From NCBI GenBank assembly GCA_028281105.1, contig JANQKQ010000042.1:62001-126000 (forward strand): 64,000 nt of DNA. The letters are read 5' to 3'. A program made the position numbers and the translations under genes. The notes under the pieces were generated by a model. That model was not told where the DNA came from. It did no database searches and saw only the letters and a list, made by a program, of their open reading frames with translations. This DNA is from Rhizobiaceae bacterium. GTDB taxonomy: Bacteria > Pseudomonadota > Alphaproteobacteria > Rhizobiales > Rhizobiaceae. This document shows, piece by piece, positions 47,319 through 56,914 of this stretch (the stretch's first letter is position 1; each line of letters begins with the position of its first letter).

Positions 47319-47852
47319 GTGAGCGATGTGCATCTCGATATAGCCCAATACATTTCTGATCGTGTAGAGGACCAACTTACATATTTTGATGCTAACGCTA
47401 TGAAGAATCAAAAATATTTTCGATTAATAAAGACTATACAAATAGTATCAAATATAACAACATCAATACTCATTGGGCTAGCATTTATTTATTCTACCTA
47501 TATAACAGAACTTGCGTTAGCTGCATTTTTCTCATCAATTGTTGTTCTGGCAACCTATCAATGGGAGGAATTTCAAAACTATGGCGCAAAATGGGAGAAA
47601 TTTCGTTTGGTAGCTGAAAACTTGAAATCAGAGAAATTCCTATTCTTGACAGGATCTGCTCAATATAAGAACTTAGATAAAGTAAATAGTTGCCTAATAT
47701 TTGTGGAAAGAATTGAAAATATTATAAAAAATACTGATATATCCTACTTTTCTCTATTAGTCGAACCAGGCCAACGCATCGAAAAACGATTGTCTGCGAT
47801 AAATGAGAATTTAATTGAGCAAAATAACCGTATTGTTGTGAAAGAAAAATGA
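47319..47852 (+). CDS. SLATT/DUF4231-like two-helix membrane protein
   Basis: A 177-residue protein with two adjacent transmembrane helices (about residues 41-60 and 62-80). They are preceded by a polar helix (DQLTYFDANAMKNQKYFRLIK) and followed by EEFQNYGAKWEKFRLVAENLKSEKFLFL. This is the layout of SLATT / DUF4231 domains, predicted pore-forming effectors that occur with nucleotide-signalling and TIR proteins. The gene is AT-rich, unlike the chromosome to the left. It ends 7 bp before the earliest start of the TIR gene (GTG 47860) and 28 bp before the ATG preferred here, so the two are probably an operon. A role as a membrane-disrupting arm of phage defence is inference. Confidence 0.72.
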   Translation: MSDVHLDIAQYISDRVEDQLTYFDANAMKNQKYFRLIKTIQIVSNITTSILIGLAFIYSTYITELALAAFFSSIVVLATYQWEEFQNYGAKWEKFRLVAENLKSEKFLFLTGSAQYKNLDKVNSCLIFVERIENIIKNTDISYFSLLVEPGQRIEKRLSAINENLIEQNNRIVVKEK

Positions 47853-47880
47853 TATTACCGTGCGAGTTGAGTATATACAG

Positions 47881-49635
47881 ATGAAAACAGTCATTGATGT
47901 TTTTGTTAGTTTTTCAACAAAAGACAAAGATAACTTGAAGTCGATTGTTGATGAACTGAGAGTGTGCGAATTGGAAGTATGGTGGAGCGCGGACAGTATA
48001 ACTGACGGAATATGGGATAAGCAACTCGAAAATGCATTGAATTCAGCTCGGCGTGTACTTGCGTTTATCTCAGAAAATGTCGACCAGTCAAGTTGGGATT
48101 ATATCTATGAAGAAATAAAAAGAGCGAAGATACAGGGAAAATTAATACCTATTGTGATTGGAGAAGGCGGCAGATCCTTTGCCATACAAGGTATTATTAG
48201 TCGAGTTCAAACTTATTTCTTTGTTGATTTTGATTCCATCATCAGCTCGCCGGAATTTATGAGACTTGTTAGAGCACTGGGTGGTAGAGCCCAAAGTCCT
48301 GCGGATGAAGCCTCTCATCTTCCCCAGAAAACTGCGATGGATCGAATCGACGATTGGTTTTCCAAGATCGAGGAGGAATTTGAACCACCTGCCCGTATTC
48401 ACGCTTTTGCTTTCGGGCTCGCGTCCGCCATATTCGAGAACGGTTCGTTCTCCGAAGTTGAAATGATGGGAGGCGAACTTGCAAAACTGCTGACAAAGGC
48501 AGAGATCGGCCAATCAGAACCCGTTGGCGCGACTTTTCCGAGTCGATCTAGCTCGCTACTGAAGCTGATGGAATGCGAGTTAAAAAAAGTAGAGCACCCG
48601 ATATTGCGGCTTAATCAACCTGTGGTTCGATTTGTTGACCGAGAGCGCGCAGCGGCCTTCGTTCGGTTTGCTTGGGAGGAATTCGGTGGGAGGCGGGATA
48701 TTATCAGGACCTGGCTTGCCTCAATCACGGCAATAACCTCAAGTGAGGGCTTGACGAGAATCGGCTTCAAAGTCGGTTTGCTCGCTCAATCCGCCTTCAT
48801 CGAAGTTTCTCAGCAACTGATATACCCGTGGTTGAGAAGCGATAACGCGACGCTCCGATCAACTGCAGATGTTGCATTATCGGTTGCTGCATTTGAGCCA
48901 GCCGTAGCCCGAGCCGTGGAGCAAACGATCAAAGATTGGGCCACAGGAGCCTCCGACGAGAACAAAAAGATAGCAATCCAGCTTGCCTGCGGACTTACTG
49001 GCACTCGCTTGTCTGGCTCTGCAATACGGACCTTCCGCAGCATCATCCGTAACAGTGATAGCAACATGAGAAGTGATATATTGCTAATGATTAAGAGAGG
49101 CCTAAAAGAACAAATTAATAGTCATAATACTGATTCCGACACTAGTTTAATTGATTTGCACAGTTTAATTGAGGAAACTACCTCATGGGTATTAAGCGGT
49201 ATAAATAATAATAAAAAAGTTGCTATAAGTGATTATAACGTTTACCCTCTGTATATTTTTCTATCTGTAGTTCAAAATATCGCGATAATAAAGACAAAAC
49301 GTGTGAAGGGACGTTTATCACTGGATGATTTGATGGCGAATTCCAAAACGGCTGAGCGGATCGGAGCGATTTTCAATGTCGCCCTTACACATCATAAGGT
49401 TAGTGGTTTTCGAACTAGAGATCTTGCGACAACTGTTCTTCGCAAGTGGGTGAATGTGTATCGGAAGGGGAGAGATAAGGGGCGGAGTGATTGGTTGCAA
49501 AATGCACGTGAAGAAACTCTGAAATGCCTGGCTCACGTGCTTCTAACAACAGCCCAGACGCAAAACGATCGTGACCGGATACTTTACTTGTTCGGCAGCG
49601 TATTTTCTCGAAGAGAATTGGAAAGCGCACGATGA
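47881..49635 (+). CDS. TIR-domain protein with helical C-terminal region
   Basis: About 584 residues. The first ~130 form a TIR domain: DVFVSFSTKDKDNLKSIVDEL, then LEVWWSADSITDGIWDKQLENAL, VLAFISENVDQSSWDYIYEE and LIPIVIGE; the glutamates after SSWDYIY are candidates for the NADase catalytic Glu. The rest is helical and looks repeat-like (VALSVAAFEPAVARAVEQ, IAIQLACGLTGT), perhaps a HEAT-type sensor or scaffold. Start is ATG 47881; GTG 47860 is possible. Bacterial TIR proteins often deplete NAD+ after phage sensing. It follows the SLATT gene and precedes an SPFH-like gene 46 bp on. Confidence 0.78.
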   Translation: MKTVIDVFVSFSTKDKDNLKSIVDELRVCELEVWWSADSITDGIWDKQLENALNSARRVLAFISENVDQSSWDYIYEEIKRAKIQGKLIPIVIGEGGRSFAIQGIISRVQTYFFVDFDSIISSPEFMRLVRALGGRAQSPADEASHLPQKTAMDRIDDWFSKIEEEFEPPARIHAFAFGLASAIFENGSFSEVEMMGGELAKLLTKAEIGQSEPVGATFPSRSSSLLKLMECELKKVEHPILRLNQPVVRFVDRERAAAFVRFAWEEFGGRRDIIRTWLASITAITSSEGLTRIGFKVGLLAQSAFIEVSQQLIYPWLRSDNATLRSTADVALSVAAFEPAVARAVEQTIKDWATGASDENKKIAIQLACGLTGTRLSGSAIRTFRSIIRNSDSNMRSDILLMIKRGLKEQINSHNTDSDTSLIDLHSLIEETTSWVLSGINNNKKVAISDYNVYPLYIFLSVVQNIAIIKTKRVKGRLSLDDLMANSKTAERIGAIFNVALTHHKVSGFRTRDLATTVLRKWVNVYRKGRDKGRSDWLQNAREETLKCLAHVLLTTAQTQNDRDRILYLFGSVFSRRELESAR

Positions 49636-49681
49636 TCGGACGTTGTGAGGGTATGGTTGTTTAATTTCAATAATCAGCACC

Positions 49682-50857
49682 GTGGAAACAACATTTTCAA
49701 ACGTGCCGCAACAATCTACAATCAATCACATGCACTGCAACAGTTCAGGCAGCGAAATGTCCACGACGTACAACCCAATCAGCGAGCCGAGTAGCCATCC
49801 ACCACAGTGGCAGGCAGGGACTCGTATGGTGATGGTGAGCAATGGCAACGCTCAACTTGTTGAGTCCGATCATAGCTCTAAATTCAACATTGAAAGATTT
49901 ATAGAACAAATAAGTCGAATATACATAGGGGTAGCATCATTATTACTTATCACAATATTTGTTTTATTTGGAATAATATTTAGCTTATCTATTATACTAA
50001 TATTATTGTTAGCAATATTTCTTACTATAAATAATAGAAATCATCCAATTGCTTCAAAAATAATTGGACCATCTCCAGAGTATTTCCTGGTTGATGTGTC
50101 AGTGCATTCAATTAAAGACGAGCAGCGTATTCAATTAGCTGAAACTGGGGTTTATGCGGTGGTTGACATCGGTTATAGGGTGTCGGTTGTAGATCCGGTC
50201 GGCGTGGTGCGAGCCGGAGTAACCGATGTAAGGGAGTATCTATCACAGAAAATCCATGCTGAGGTTAAACAACAATCTCTGGGTGGCACCTTGGTTGATA
50301 AGGTAATGGCACTTCGAAGAAACCTTGACAGCACAGCTGAAACGTTGAGCGGCTCGGCGTTCGAACCGCTTTTCCATATTGATGCTCCCACTTTGGATGT
50401 AAGAGCGGAGGGTGCTGTAGGCGAGGGGCTTTCAAAAATCGCCTCGACGGAACTTGAGCGTCAGGTTCGCGAAGCGCAAGCTTTGTTAAACCAAACGGAA
50501 CGACAGTACTACGAGGAGCTTGTTAATAATGACACCCTTCTCATTGCCGAAATCGCCCGTCCAGGTTCAAACAAAGCGTCACTTGAACAGGTGCTGCGCG
50601 CCAAACTGGAGCGTAGTGATCTCAACTATAAGAGAAAGGTTGAGTTTTTGAGGATGGCGTTGGAAAATGGTGTGTTAGAAGCGCACCAAATTTCCCAGGA
50701 TTATCCGGAATTTATCAAAGATGTAACGGAAACCATGCGAAACTTAGTGGCTTTACCACCAGCGTCGGATGGCAACACAGGAAATGAAATAGAGCCTCAA
50801 CAAGTCAATCAGCGGGAGTTGTCTGAAGATTCCAAGATCGATGATAAAACGGACTGA
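49682..50857 (+). CDS. Membrane-anchored SPFH/band-7-like protein
   Basis: A 391-residue protein: a polar, low-complexity N-terminus, two close transmembrane helices (about 79-98 and 100-116), and a domain with the strand pattern GVYAVVDIGYRVSVVDPVGVV and TDVREYLSQKIHAEVK that resembles the SPFH (band 7/stomatin) fold. Then comes a long, charged helical stretch (about 255-345). SPFH proteins build ring-like membrane scaffolds. The start is unsure: GTG 49682 has no ribosome site; ATG 49730 or 49757 are alternatives. It follows the TIR gene in the same direction, so it may be part of that module. The family call was made by eye and needs profile testing. Confidence 0.55.
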   Translation: METTFSNVPQQSTINHMHCNSSGSEMSTTYNPISEPSSHPPQWQAGTRMVMVSNGNAQLVESDHSSKFNIERFIEQISRIYIGVASLLLITIFVLFGIIFSLSIILILLLAIFLTINNRNHPIASKIIGPSPEYFLVDVSVHSIKDEQRIQLAETGVYAVVDIGYRVSVVDPVGVVRAGVTDVREYLSQKIHAEVKQQSLGGTLVDKVMALRRNLDSTAETLSGSAFEPLFHIDAPTLDVRAEGAVGEGLSKIASTELERQVREAQALLNQTERQYYEELVNNDTLLIAEIARPGSNKASLEQVLRAKLERSDLNYKRKVEFLRMALENGVLEAHQISQDYPEFIKDVTETMRNLVALPPASDGNTGNEIEPQQVNQRELSEDSKIDDKTD

Positions 50858-51298
50858 TCGCTGAATACTCCGGCCGATTTAGCCGTTGTGTGGACAATAA
50901 ATCCCCTGCGGATTATGGCACCGTGTTATTTATGGCGGCAGGCATGAGGATTGCTTGACACCCCTGCCATTGAGCACTTCCAGAGGTCTACCTTCGCGGT
51001 ACTGCCGAAAGAGCACAGCCGCGAACTGAGACTGATTTTTTACGTTATTTGGTTGAAGTATAGGAATTATGCTATTATGCCGTGCCGAAGGTGACGCAGC
51101 TTAGCTACCAGATCTGGAAGATGTGGATCGCCAACTCCGACCAACAAATAAAAGGCGCGCAATCGTCGGGATCAGCAAGTGTAATTGCGACAGGATTACG
51201 CCCGTTAATGCGCTAGTGTCAATGTCAGATTAGGTGAAGATGAAATTGGTTTTTTGGACATAAATATTTAACAACTATTTTATTTTGGAGCTGGTTGT
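50858..51298. other. 441-bp gap between the SPFH-like gene and the PBP operon
   Basis: It should hold the promoter of the PBP operon; its last 60 bases are very AT-rich. One short frame, GTG 51082 to 51216 (44 codons, containing QLSYQIWKMWIANSDQQIKG), reads protein-like but lacks a ribosome site and may be a gene fragment. Nothing else can be supported. Confidence 0.5.
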
Positions 51299-53716
51299 TT
51301 GTTAGTTTCACTGGTTAACTCCTTATTCAGAGCACTTCTCGGTTTTATAGAGCTGTTGTTTTGGCTGAACGGTCGTTTGATAGCGGCGTTGGCAGGCCTG
51401 CGGCTGAGCTGGCTCGCAATACCTATCTACACCGCGATCGCCTGGGTCATCATCGTGTTTGTACTCGTTTATCCAGTGGCATGGGCCCTAGGGGTCATAG
51501 ATATTACAGGATATGGTGGTGCTTTGGAGTACACAAATGAGCGCGCCCGCGGCACCGCTGTGTTCGACACCAAGGGGCGCTTTGTCGGCATGATTGATCC
51601 GCGCTTCGACAGTCAACGCGATCTCTATCTCGGAAACCGACCGCTGGTCGCCGCAGGTCACACGATATACCCGGATCACAAGAGCCTATTCGTTGACGAA
51701 GCCCCGTCCGACTTCTGGGCCTGCCTGAAATATCACGAAGACAGAGCGATCGGCGGCTGGCTCAATCCGAGCGGCATTCACTTCACTAGGACGCTACGCA
51801 TGCCGCTTAGCACAATTGTTGCAACCGCTCGTTCGTTTCGACGTGGGGAGGGCCTGTCTTTGGGTGCGGGCGGTTCAACCCTTGCCATGCAGCTAGTGCG
51901 TTCATTGGAAAAACGCCTCGACCTGGAAAGGCAGTCGATCGACCAAACCATCTTGCGCAAGCTGCGCGAATATGTGCTGGCGCCGGTTCTGCATAGGAAG
52001 TTCTTTACAGAACAGGGGGAGGCGACCTTCGCCCGATTTGCAGCAAACCACTTGCCAATGGCGAACCGAGTGGGTGGTGGAACGATTTTCGGCGTGGGTC
52101 TAGCGGGTCGGCTGTTATTCGGCAAGGCTCCCGAAGGGCTATCAACCGCCGAGCAGTATATCCTCGCCAGCTCCGTTAACCGGCCGGTTGGTGTATTGCC
52201 GTCAACCAACGAAAAAATCGAAGATCGACGCATGCGCGCTTGGCGCTACGTAGTCACCACGCGGGCCAAGTTGTGTGTGGATCGGTTGCAGGTCGGCGCG
52301 CGTGCTGCTGCCACGCGCAATGAACTGCGAGCCCTCGCAGCCTCGCCCCCACCGCTCGCTGTTGACCCGGCTTTCCGAGAGTTTCTGGAAGGGGCGGGGC
52401 CACGTAGCGTTAGAACTGCGGATCCGTTTCGGCGCGCATTCGCGCTTCTTGGAAAGGCGCAAAACGGTATTGTGCGAGAGATGATCGACGCCTATTCCGT
52501 TTCGTGGCGCGGCAAGGTTGCCGCTGTCACGACATCCTTAGATCCAGTAGCCAACAGCGAGTTTGCTCAATCAATCAATTCAGCGCTAGCTAGATTATCG
52601 CGAAGCGACGGTTTCCACCGAGTCAATCCAGCCCTTGTGCTCGATGCATCAGAATTTGAGCAGGAAGACAATACGATTGTACCCTTTGTTGTTATGGCGG
52701 CTGCTGATGAGAAAGGACGGTTGGTACGCTACTACGAGAACCATGAGGTTTCGCTTTACTTCGGCTCATCTAGCGCCCGTGATATCGATTCGCGGGTCTA
52801 CGAACCTTCTCGGGAGTCTCTGCAGATCGCATCGATCGCCAAGGTTTTGGCCGCGATAGCGATTGGCAACGACGGTGGTCGGGCAAGTGACAGCTATCTT
52901 GATCGGCGAATCTGTTCCCAAGGGCGCACCTCTTGTCAGCGCATCTGCCAGACTTATAGCAAGCAGGATGTTTCCCGCCCCGCGACAACGGCCTTTGCCT
53001 GTTCTTTCAACGACCTGATCGGCAACCAGCTGCGCTCCATCCCCCCGAGCACGCTGGGTGCGCTGGTTCGGCGCATGGGGTTCTCTCTCGCCTCTGCTGG
53101 CGACACACCGTTAGCGACAGCACTTTCCGGCGACGGCATCTCCGGTAGTCCGCGCACCGTACAGAACCTGATGGGTATGCTTTTAAGGCGGCTCGAAAAT
53201 AATCTGCGGCCAGCACATCCACCCACATTACTCGTGGATATTGAAGAAACAATGGGACAAGCAAACGATGTGCTAAATGCTGCGGCCAACGCACCCGCCG
53301 CCCAACCGACTGCTGATCCGACGCTGGTTTCTGACGACGCTGCCCGTTTCGCCGCCGCCGCACTGTCGGCACCGCTTTGCGCGAAGGAAGGTACGCTGTC
53401 GCGGTTGGCGCGCTGGTGCGCGACTAGGAACCAAGCAGTAGAAACTCATATCGCAAAGACCGGAACTTATTCACTGGGTTCAAAAACGCGACGCTTCAGC
53501 ACCATCAACATGTGGACTTCAGGCGCAATCCGCTTTTCTAGCGGCAAGGCCTATAGCTATGTAGTGTTCATGGGTACCGCTGATGCCCGCAAGCCGATCG
53601 GGCGTTTTTCGGCGGGCCGGGCGCTAGCGCCGCTTTTGGACCTGTTGCTTGAAGAACTGCAGGGGGAAGGTGACCCCGACGCAGCGGCGTTTTCAAATGC
53701 GGGGAAATCCGGTTGA
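51299..53716 (+). CDS. Class A penicillin-binding-protein-like transglycosylase/transpeptidase
   Basis: An 805-residue inner-membrane protein with an N-terminal helix (about 41-63). Glycosyltransferase-51 motifs are in order: HEDRA (146), GGSTLAMQL (191-199), HRKFFTEQGEATF (232-244), GGGTIFGVG...LFGK (259-276) and STAEQYILASSVNRP (282-296). The transpeptidase domain has S512-I-A-K515, S569-F-N571 and K720-T-G-T723, so all three active-site motifs are kept. TTG 51299 is the start, with GGAG 8 nt upstream. The body is divergent from housekeeping PBP1a/1c and is followed, with overlapping codons, by two membrane proteins. Its job in an island is unknown: wall remodelling, decoy or conjugation support are possible. 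Confidence 0.83.
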   Translation: MLVSLVNSLFRALLGFIELLFWLNGRLIAALAGLRLSWLAIPIYTAIAWVIIVFVLVYPVAWALGVIDITGYGGALEYTNERARGTAVFDTKGRFVGMIDPRFDSQRDLYLGNRPLVAAGHTIYPDHKSLFVDEAPSDFWACLKYHEDRAIGGWLNPSGIHFTRTLRMPLSTIVATARSFRRGEGLSLGAGGSTLAMQLVRSLEKRLDLERQSIDQTILRKLREYVLAPVLHRKFFTEQGEATFARFAANHLPMANRVGGGTIFGVGLAGRLLFGKAPEGLSTAEQYILASSVNRPVGVLPSTNEKIEDRRMRAWRYVVTTRAKLCVDRLQVGARAAATRNELRALAASPPPLAVDPAFREFLEGAGPRSVRTADPFRRAFALLGKAQNGIVREMIDAYSVSWRGKVAAVTTSLDPVANSEFAQSINSALARLSRSDGFHRVNPALVLDASEFEQEDNTIVPFVVMAAADEKGRLVRYYENHEVSLYFGSSSARDIDSRVYEPSRESLQIASIAKVLAAIAIGNDGGRASDSYLDRRICSQGRTSCQRICQTYSKQDVSRPATTAFACSFNDLIGNQLRSIPPSTLGALVRRMGFSLASAGDTPLATALSGDGISGSPRTVQNLMGMLLRRLENNLRPAHPPTLLVDIEETMGQANDVLNAAANAPAAQPTADPTLVSDDAARFAAAALSAPLCAKEGTLSRLARWCATRNQAVETHIAKTGTYSLGSKTRRFSTINMWTSGAIRFSSGKAYSYVVFMGTADARKPIGRFSAGRALAPLLDLLLEELQGEGDPDAAAFSNAGKSG

Positions 53717-54837
53717 TGGCGAACGCTGAAGATACCGGGGCATCCCAACGATACGAGCCGCCGCTACCGGAAAACGCTTTCTATGATGAAATAGAACCGA
53801 GTAAACGGCAGATTCGAGCCATACGACGCACTCTGTACTGGTCTTTCACCATTAGCGGTGCAATTGGTGTTGCGCTAGGTGTGAGTAACTTCGGTTTTGG
53901 CGGGCGGGCCGTGGTTCTTTTTATAGTCGGATTTGTACTCTACCTGCTGGTCGTTCTTTTTCAGTTGCTTGTCGTTCACGACTTTTGGCGCAAGTTCATC
54001 TGGCTACGGCCATTGTTGGTGATTGTCCTGGCGCTATTGAACTTGTTTCTCTTTGTCATGTTCTTTGTGGCTTTGGCGAGTTTGATCGGGCGCGGAACCG
54101 CCGAACTGCAGGGGCAACGGGACGATCAGCTGGTTTCTTCTCATATCAGGCTGCTTCAGGAACAGATCACTGACATCGAGCTGAAGGCGAGGCGATTATT
54201 TGAAGTTGTCGCATTCTCCGACGGCGAAGTTTCCGACGATCCGGGAGTAAAAATACAACCACCACAGCGGGCTCACCCAACAGCAACGGTGCGTGCTAGT
54301 GCTACCAGGGCCCTCTCGCGTGCGGTAAGCGAGGCGATCAGAGCATTCATCGGCGAGTTGGACGAGGAGTTGGAGCGCGGCGGACTGCAGGCGATCAGTT
54401 CCGAAAGCCTCCGTGACTCATTTAAGTTGCTTCAAGGATCATTGTTCAACCACCGCAATAAACTCACGTCGCTTGCTCGAGAACATACTGCTGACGACCC
54501 CGTGTTGCTTGATGCGGCGGATCAGCTTGCCCACTCCATCGATAACCTGGATAGTGGCCTGCTCGAATTCGGAGCCACAGTCCGAAGGCCACTTGGGGTG
54601 GTTAGTTTGCGACGTCTCGTCGACTGCGTGTGGGGTGGTAAACCGATGCCGCTGGAAACACAGATCGCACTGGCGGTAGCGCTGGTGCTGGCCCTTTGCT
54701 TCTTCATTCTTCAGCTCGATTGGCCGATTGCTGGTCGTCGTTGGAGCACGGGCGCGGGGGCTGTTGTTTCCAATTCCGATGAAAGCGGCACGACGGGCGA
54801 TCAAAGAACCGCATCGCACGAAAGCGATCGATCATGA
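53716..54837 (+). CDS. Four-helix membrane protein of unknown family, PBP operon gene 2
   Basis: A 373-residue protein I do not recognise. Three transmembrane helices lie near the N-terminus (about 40-59, 64-87 and 98-125), then a ~185-residue polar region with helical, coiled-coil-like stretches (SSHIRLLQEQITDIELKARRLFE; RAVSEAIRAFIGELDEELER), and a fourth helix at about 315-334 before a short polar tail. Its ATG shares one base with the PBP stop (TGATG), and its own stop overlaps the next start (ATGA). The tight coupling argues for a membrane complex with the PBP-like protein. Confidence 0.75.
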   Translation: MANAEDTGASQRYEPPLPENAFYDEIEPSKRQIRAIRRTLYWSFTISGAIGVALGVSNFGFGGRAVVLFIVGFVLYLLVVLFQLLVVHDFWRKFIWLRPLLVIVLALLNLFLFVMFFVALASLIGRGTAELQGQRDDQLVSSHIRLLQEQITDIELKARRLFEVVAFSDGEVSDDPGVKIQPPQRAHPTATVRASATRALSRAVSEAIRAFIGELDEELERGGLQAISSESLRDSFKLLQGSLFNHRNKLTSLAREHTADDPVLLDAADQLAHSIDNLDSGLLEFGATVRRPLGVVSLRRLVDCVWGGKPMPLETQIALAVALVLALCFFILQLDWPIAGRRWSTGAGAVVSNSDESGTTGDQRTASHESDRS

Positions 54838-56729
54838 ATGACACGCAGGCAGCCGCGCCTATTATGGAGAGGATATCCAAGATCGTCAGAGTGATGACCA
54901 GCGTCACAATCGCGGCCACCGCCGGTGCGTTGATGTATCTTGCGGTCGAGTGGTTTTCTGGCCGGGATGTGGAATTGACCCCGCCGAGGTGGCTCGCCAT
55001 GACGGCCGCGGTTATCGTTACGCTTGGGTTACTTTGGTTTTTTGACTGGTTTTCGCGCAATTACGGTCAAAAGCAGCACACAATTATGCGCACGGCGCTA
55101 CTGGCCGGCTTATCGTTCGTGTCGTGGATCGCCACCTATCGGGGTGTTTTGGAATTGATTGAGGCCAATGCTGGCCAAGTCGATCAAATCACTGCGGTTT
55201 CGTTGGGGTTTGCTGTTTTCTTACTGATGGGCATGATCATCTACGTGCTCAACCGTATGTTCACCCGCCCGCCGTTACTGATCCTGATTTTCTTAGCTCT
55301 AATGTACATACTGCTTGAGTTGATCTCGATTGGTTTTGGTTTCGGTTTCTTTTGGAAGAATTTCAACTCCAGCCAGTTTGCTGTAACCAACACCAATCAG
55401 GCGATTGCACAAATCCAAGGTAGCCTACAGGCTGTGGAGAACAGCCTAGGCAACGTGATCACAACTATGGAGGGTGTTTCCAAGCGGTCTGAGGAACTGG
55501 CTGAAATAGAAGCGAGCGAGGGCGGCACCTGCGATGACCAGGGCGGATCGGGCCGGGGTCCTCGCATGCGCAAACGCGAGGCAGACCAGCGCTTCGCTGT
55601 CGACACCGCTACCAATGTGGAACGCGCGGTCGCAAATGTGCGCTTGCTGCTTCAAGAGGTCGAAGAGCGCACCGGTGCATTCGTAGCAGTGCGCGATGAC
55701 AACAGCCTATCCAACGAAGAACGTAACCGGGAAACAGAGGAATTCGATCGCGAGTTGCGAGCACTCAAGATCGAAATTGATTCTCTCCTTGGCGGCGGTG
55801 CCTTCGGGCGAACTGCCACAGCGGTGCGCGAACGAGCGCAGATCGACTTTTTTGTCAGATCCAACGGTACCCAGGAGCCATGCCCTGACCCTACATTGAA
55901 AAGCAGTCTGCTGGAAGCGGCCAATATCCTCGATTCCATTCCCACCTCAATCGTACTGCCCGAGATTCGTGCTGCCCGTGGTTCGGAGGCGACCAAGCTG
56001 GCCTTCGAGCGCTTGGCCTTTACCTCTTTAGGTCTGATCACTTATTGGTTCGAGAGCGAGGAGGACCAGATCGACCCGCAAACGCCTTCCGGGCGCAGAC
56101 AAGCCATTAATTTGGGTGAGCAACAGGCCGCCCAAGTCGACCTGGTTTCCCAGCCGGAAGAGTCCGTTAATCTGCTGGAAGCCAGCGACGCCATTCCCCT
56201 GCTGATCGCGGTGTTCGTCGACTTCTGTATTGCCTTGATTTCATTCGACCAGCGAGTTCTGCATTTTCGCAGGTTGAACGAGCTCATCGCCTCGGAGACC
56301 AGTGAACATCACAGGCTGTTTGCTCAGTTCATGGATGCGGTGAGCGGTGGGGAGCCAGGCGCCAGCCAGAAAGCTTGGTCGATCTTTACCTCGACGATGT
56401 TGAGTCTGTTTGGATCGATCTATTTGGCTATTCCACGCTCGCGTGATCCTTATGTGGAGCAGCTGCACGCGTTCTTTATGATACTTGAGGATATGCGTAT
56501 CGTTACTAATGTTTCGGGGATACCTTTTCTGCAGAGCATGGTGCGCCGTTCTTTCAAGGCACGCGGCAGCATTTACGCGCAGTTTCGCAGCTTTGACATT
56601 TATCGTTTTCCGAGAGGCTCGCTAGCACAGCTTGTCGTCAACCGAATCATGGAACAACAAACGGCCTCGCCAGACGAAAACGGAACGGAGAGCTCGGAAG
56701 GTGGCAGCAAGCCGGGCTCCGACGATTGA
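54834..56729 (+). CDS. Six-helix coiled-coil membrane protein of unknown family, PBP operon gene 3
   Basis: A 631-residue protein with no recognised family. Five transmembrane helices occupy about residues 22-175 (for example GFAVFLLMGMIIYVLNRMF), then a long polar region (180-445) rich in helix formers, with one helix-rich block around VENSLGNVITTMEGVSKRSEELAEIE and another around EERNRETEEFDRELRALKIEID. A sixth helix at about 453-471 is followed by a soluble C-terminal domain. The layout mirrors the preceding protein (N-terminal helix bundle, long cytoplasmic or periplasmic insert, late helix) on a larger scale. It ends the operon. Confidence 0.75.
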   Translation: MNDTQAAAPIMERISKIVRVMTSVTIAATAGALMYLAVEWFSGRDVELTPPRWLAMTAAVIVTLGLLWFFDWFSRNYGQKQHTIMRTALLAGLSFVSWIATYRGVLELIEANAGQVDQITAVSLGFAVFLLMGMIIYVLNRMFTRPPLLILIFLALMYILLELISIGFGFGFFWKNFNSSQFAVTNTNQAIAQIQGSLQAVENSLGNVITTMEGVSKRSEELAEIEASEGGTCDDQGGSGRGPRMRKREADQRFAVDTATNVERAVANVRLLLQEVEERTGAFVAVRDDNSLSNEERNRETEEFDRELRALKIEIDSLLGGGAFGRTATAVRERAQIDFFVRSNGTQEPCPDPTLKSSLLEAANILDSIPTSIVLPEIRAARGSEATKLAFERLAFTSLGLITYWFESEEDQIDPQTPSGRRQAINLGEQQAAQVDLVSQPEESVNLLEASDAIPLLIAVFVDFCIALISFDQRVLHFRRLNELIASETSEHHRLFAQFMDAVSGGEPGASQKAWSIFTSTMLSLFGSIYLAIPRSRDPYVEQLHAFFMILEDMRIVTNVSGIPFLQSMVRRSFKARGSIYAQFRSFDIYRFPRGSLAQLVVNRIMEQQTASPDENGTESSEGGSKPGSDD

Positions 56730-56914
56730 AACAGCGATGGCGTACACCAAGATGGCGGCAAGGGTGACGTTGGACAAAACGATGCCAGCGGTGGTTATCG
56801 TCGCAACCCCTCAAGAGGTTTAAACGATTAGATGGACTGTAGTTCGTCTATTAAGGTTCGGGTAAGAAAAAAAAAGCACTATCGCATTGACGAATCAGCC
56901 AATTCGAGCCGCCC

